From positions 1,736,001-1,800,000 of the forward strand of contig CAWFXC010000001.1 in assembly GCA_963819735.1 (NCBI GenBank): DNA of 64,000 nucleotides, written 5' to 3'. The position numbers were made by a program, and so were the translations under genes. The stretch comes from CAWFXC01 sp963819735 (GTDB taxonomy: Bacteria > Actinomycetota > Acidimicrobiia > IMCC26256 > DASPTH01). This document shows, in pieces, positions 60,899 to 64,000 of the stretch; positions within the stretch are counted from its first letter, which is position 1; every line of letters begins with the position of its first letter. The notes below the pieces were generated by a model. That model saw only the letters and a program-made list of their open reading frames with translations. It did no database searches and had not been told where the DNA came from.

Positions 60899-63800
60899 TT
60901 GGCTTCTCTCGCGTCCCGCGAGCGTCTTTCGTTCTCGAAGCTGCGCGAGGTGCTCCAGCTGCCCGATCTGATCGCGGTGCAGCGGGAGTCCTTCGAGTGG
61001 TTCCTCGAGCAGGGGGTCGCCGAGGTCCTCTCCGACATCTCGCCGATCGAGGACTTCACCGGTCAGCTCAAGCTCGAGCTCTCCGACCACATCTTCGACC
61101 CGCCGAAGTACTCGGAGGACGAGTGCCGCGAGCGCGACATGACGTACGCGCGCCCGCTGTTCGTCACCGCGCGGTTCATGAACGCGCAGACCGGTGAGAT
61201 CAAGGAGCAGACGGTCTTCATGGGTGACTTCCCCATGATGACCGACCGCGGCACCTTCATCATCAACGGCACCGAGCGCATCGTCGTGTCGCAGCTCGTC
61301 CGTTCGCCGGGCGTCTACTTCGGGATCAACCCCGACAAGACGTCGCCGGAGAAGGACGTCGTCGACGCCAAGATGATCCCGGGCCGCGGTGCGTGGCTCG
61401 AGTTCGAGGTCGACAAGAAGGACGTCGTCTACGTCCGCATCGACCGCAAGCGCAAGCAGCCGGTGACCGTGCTGCTGAAGGCGCTCGGGTTCGGCGACTC
61501 CGAAGAGGAGCTCTCCGACCTCATCGTCGACCCGCAGGGCAACCCCTACCAGTCGATGCTGAACACGCTCGAGAAGGACCACACCGAGGACGCCGACGCT
61601 GCGTTCATCGACATCTACCGCAAGCTGCGCCCGGGCGAGCCGCCGACGCCCGACTCCGCGCGTGCGCTGCTCGAGAACCTCTTCTTCAACCCCAAGCGCT
61701 ACGACATGGCGAAGGTCGGTCGGCACAAGGTGTCGAAGAAGCTGCGCGACGAGTACGCCAAGCTGCCGCTCGAGAAGTACGAGCTCACGATCCCGAACGC
61801 CGACCCCGAGGCCGGCCCGGTCGACTACCAGCTCTCGAAGGCCGACATCCTCTCGACGGTGTCGTACATCGTGAAGCTGCACAACAACGACCCCGACTAC
61901 TACCCCGACGACATCGACCACTTCGGCAACCGCCGGGTGCGCTCGGTCGGCGAGCTCATCCAGAACCAGGTGCGCGTCGGCCTGTCCCGGATGGAGCGGG
62001 TCGTGCGCGAGCGCATGACCACCCAGGACGTCGAGGCGATCACGCCGCAGACCCTGATCAACATCCGCCCGGTGGTGGCGGCGATCAAGGAGTTCTTCGG
62101 TTCCAGCCAGCTCAGCCAATTCATGGACCAGACCAACCCGCTGGCCGGCCTCACCCACAAGCGCCGCCTCTCGGCCCTCGGCCCGGGTGGTCTGTCGCGT
62201 GAGCGCGCCGGGTTCGAGGTGCGAGACGTGCACCCCAGCCACTACGGCCGCATGTGCCCGATCGAGACGCCGGAAGGTCCGAACATCGGCCTCATCGGTT
62301 ATCTCGCGAGCTATGCGCGCATCAACCGCTTCGGGTTCATCGAGACGCCGTATCGTCGGGTCATCGACGGTGTCGCGCTCGACGAGGTCGAGTACCTCGC
62401 GGCCGACGACGAGGACCGCTACGTCATCGCGCAGGCGAACGCCAACATCGACGACCGCGGCGCGTTCGTCGACCCGAAGGTGCTCGTCCGGGCCCGCCGC
62501 GGCGAGCTCGCGTTCGTGGAGCCGAGCGAAGTCGACTACATGGACGTGTCGCCGAAGCAGATCGTGTCGGTCGCGACCGCACTGATCCCCTTCCTCGAGC
62601 ACGACGACGCCAACCGGGCGCTGATGGGCGCCAACATGCAACGCCAGGCCGTCCCGCTGCTGCGGGCGACCGCGCCGTTCATCGGCACCGGCGTCGAGGG
62701 TCGTGCGGCGCGTGACGCGGGCGAGGTCATCCTGGCCAAGTCCGACGGCACCGTCGTCGACGTCACCGGCGACTCCATCGTCATCGACTACGAGGGCAGC
62801 CGCGGCAACACCACGCACCGGCTCTCGAAGTTCCGTCGCTCCAACCAGGGCACCTGCATCAACCAGAAGCCCCGCGTCGACATCGGCGACACGGTCAAGC
62901 AGGGCGAAGTCGTGGCCGACGGTCCGTCCACCCACGAGGGCGAGCTCGCGCTCGGCAAGAACCTCCTCGTGGCGTTCATGCCCTGGAAGGGTCACAACTA
63001 CGAGGACGCGATCGTCATCTCCGAGCGCCTCGTGAAGGACGACGTGCTCACGTCGATCCACATCGAGGAGCACGAGATCGACGCCCGCGACACGAAGCTC
63101 GGTGCCGAGGAGATCACGCGCGACATCCCGAACCTCTCCGAGGACATCCTCAAGGACCTCGACGAGCGCGGCATCATCCGCATCGGCGCCGAGGTCGGCC
63201 CCGGCGACATCCTCGTGGGGAAGGTCACGCCCAAGGGCGAGACCGAGCTCACGCCGGAGGAGCGTCTGCTGCGGGCGATCTTCGGGGAGAAGGCCCGTGA
63301 GGTCCGCGACACGTCGCTGAAGGTCCCGCACGGCGAGACCGGCAAGGTGATCGACGTCCGCGTGTTCTCGCGTGAGGACGGCCACGAGCTCCCGCCAGGG
63401 GTCAACCAGCTGGTGCGGGTCTACGTCGGCCAGAAGCGCAAGATCAGCGAGGGCGACAAGCTCGCCGGCCGTCACGGCAACAAGGGTGTGATCTCGAAGA
63501 TCCTGCCGGTGGAGGACATGCCGTACCTCGCCGACGGCACGCCCGTCGACATCGTGCTCAACCCGCTCGGTGTCCCGAGCCGCATGAACGTGGGCCAGGT
63601 GCTCGAAGCGCACCTGGGCTACGCAGCCCGTCACGGTTGGGCGGGTACCCGCGTGGCACCCCCGGCGCTGCGCAAGACGCGCACGGTCACCGAGCCCGCG
63701 GTATGGGTGTCGACCCCCGTGTTCGACGGCGCGCACTGGGACGAAGTGGAGCAGTCGGGCCCCGAGGGCACGATCGAGCACCTCTTCGAGACCATGCACG

Positions 63801-64000
63801 CCGACGGCGCCGGTGACCGCCACCTCGTGGGCATCGACGGCAAGGCCACGCTCTACGACGGCCGCACCGGTGAGGCCTACGACCGTCCGGTCACGGTGGG
63901 CTTCGTCTACATCCTGAAGCTCTCCCACCTCGTCGACGACAAGATCCACGCCCGGTCGACCGGCCCCTACTCGATGATCACCCAGCAGCCGCTGGGCGGG
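60899..64000 (+). CDS. rpoB: DNA-directed RNA polymerase beta subunit, 3' end beyond window
   Basis: 1034 residues present. TTG start (LASLASRERLSFSKLREVLQ) with AAGGAG five bases upstream; an in-frame GTG at 60893 overlaps that Shine-Dalgarno and is less likely. The rifampicin region GSSQLSQFMDQTNPL ... THKRRLSALGPGG has the sensitive-type residues at the usual Asp, His and Ser positions. MCPIETPEGPNIGLIG, MPWKGHNYEDAIVISERLV and RHGNKGVISKILPVEDMPYL are conserved catalytic segments. rpoC is expected just outside. It has its own promoters because a toxin-antitoxin pair separates it from rplL. Confidence 0.98.
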   Translation, partial: MASLASRERLSFSKLREVLQLPDLIAVQRESFEWFLEQGVAEVLSDISPIEDFTGQLKLELSDHIFDPPKYSEDECRERDMTYARPLFVTARFMNAQTGEIKEQTVFMGDFPMMTDRGTFIINGTERIVVSQLVRSPGVYFGINPDKTSPEKDVVDAKMIPGRGAWLEFEVDKKDVVYVRIDRKRKQPVTVLLKALGFGDSEEELSDLIVDPQGNPYQSMLNTLEKDHTEDADAAFIDIYRKLRPGEPPTPDSARALLENLFFNPKRYDMAKVGRHKVSKKLRDEYAKLPLEKYELTIPNADPEAGPVDYQLSKADILSTVSYIVKLHNNDPDYYPDDIDHFGNRRVRSVGELIQNQVRVGLSRMERVVRERMTTQDVEAITPQTLINIRPVVAAIKEFFGSSQLSQFMDQTNPLAGLTHKRRLSALGPGGLSRERAGFEVRDVHPSHYGRMCPIETPEGPNIGLIGYLASYARINRFGFIETPYRRVIDGVALDEVEYLAADDEDRYVIAQANANIDDRGAFVDPKVLVRARRGELAFVEPSEVDYMDVSPKQIVSVATALIPFLEHDDANRALMGANMQRQAVPLLRATAPFIGTGVEGRAARDAGEVILAKSDGTVVDVTGDSIVIDYEGSRGNTTHRLSKFRRSNQGTCINQKPRVDIGDTVKQGEVVADGPSTHEGELALGKNLLVAFMPWKGHNYEDAIVISERLVKDDVLTSIHIEEHEIDARDTKLGAEEITRDIPNLSEDILKDLDERGIIRIGAEVGPGDILVGKVTPKGETELTPEERLLRAIFGEKAREVRDTSLKVPHGETGKVIDVRVFSREDGHELPPGVNQLVRVYVGQKRKISEGDKLAGRHGNKGVISKILPVEDMPYLADGTPVDIVLNPLGVPSRMNVGQVLEAHLGYAARHGWAGTRVAPPALRKTRTVTEPAVWVSTPVFDGAHWDEVEQSGPEGTIEHLFETMHADGAGDRHLVGIDGKATLYDGRTGEAYDRPVTVGFVYILKLSHLVDDKIHARSTGPYSMITQQPLGG

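Noticed and set aside
60875..63949. A 1024-codon open frame on the minus strand opposite rpoB
   Set aside because: It is antisense to a fully conserved rpoB; high GC in third positions keeps the reverse frame open. Its Asp/Val/Arg-rich translation has no recognisable domain.

Overview
This window comes from a high-GC chromosome of an actinobacterium. Evidence for that phylum includes the frequent GTG/TTG starts, a mycothiol gene (mshA) overlapping a YbjN-family gene, a rex-hemACD type heme operon, an RsiG-type c-di-GMP-binding anti-sigma factor, and the tRNA-Thr/tRNA-Met/rpmG ... tRNA-Trp/secE/nusG/rplKAJL/rpoB block. An Acidimicrobiia-like lineage is my guess; the class cannot be fixed from sequence reading alone.

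Layout. (1) 1-2040, plus strand: the 3' part of a dihaem cytochrome c gene and two membrane-protein genes, probably the tail of a respiratory cytochrome locus. (2) 2118-9449, minus strand: a tightly overlapping tetrapyrrole operon, rex > siroheme dehydrogenase > hemA > hemC > cobA-hemD fusion > hemB > hemL, with a Rex-like operator at its head. (3) 9526-17738: a membrane protein, a repeat-rich gap, a SAM hydrolase with a coupled 30-residue membrane peptide, an excisionase-type HTH protein, a phosphatase-family gene, proC, a YbjN protein, mshA, an RsiG homologue and an M23 peptidase. (4) 17850-18461: superoxide dismutase. (5) 18594-34119: a complete 14-gene nuoA-N operon, with a one-base frameshift in nuoF. 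(6) 34120-35019: a patatin-like lipase on the minus strand. (7) 35199-45495: a second complex I operon of 11 genes (nuoABCDHIJKLMN), without nuoE, nuoF or nuoG. (8) 45523-48765: a MidA/NDUFAF7-type methyltransferase running in frame, with no stop codon, into acetyl-CoA synthetase. (9) 48772-54179: a HAD phosphatase, HtpX (frameshifted near its end), an SDR, a two-gene ABC exporter, a YajQ protein, tRNA-Tyr and an acetyltransferase. (10) 54228-64000: tRNAs, rpmG, an ECF sigma/anti-sigma pair, tRNA-Trp, secE, nusG, rplK, rplA, an L10 leader with attenuator, rplJ, rplL, a toxin-antitoxin pair on the opposite strand, and rpoB (cut by the window end).

How the genes work together. The window is dominated by respiration: cytochrome components, heme supply under a redox repressor, and two complex I operons. 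The most interesting signal is the pairing of the second, N-module-less complex I with a MidA methyltransferase gene. NuoD2 has the HRG arginine that the mitochondrial homologue NDUFAF7 is known to methylate. NuoD1 of the 14-gene operon has threonine at that position. Several plus-strand genes (nuoF, htpX, possibly the ABC ATPase and midA) show signs of single-base indels, so assembly error must be excluded before any of these is read as biology.
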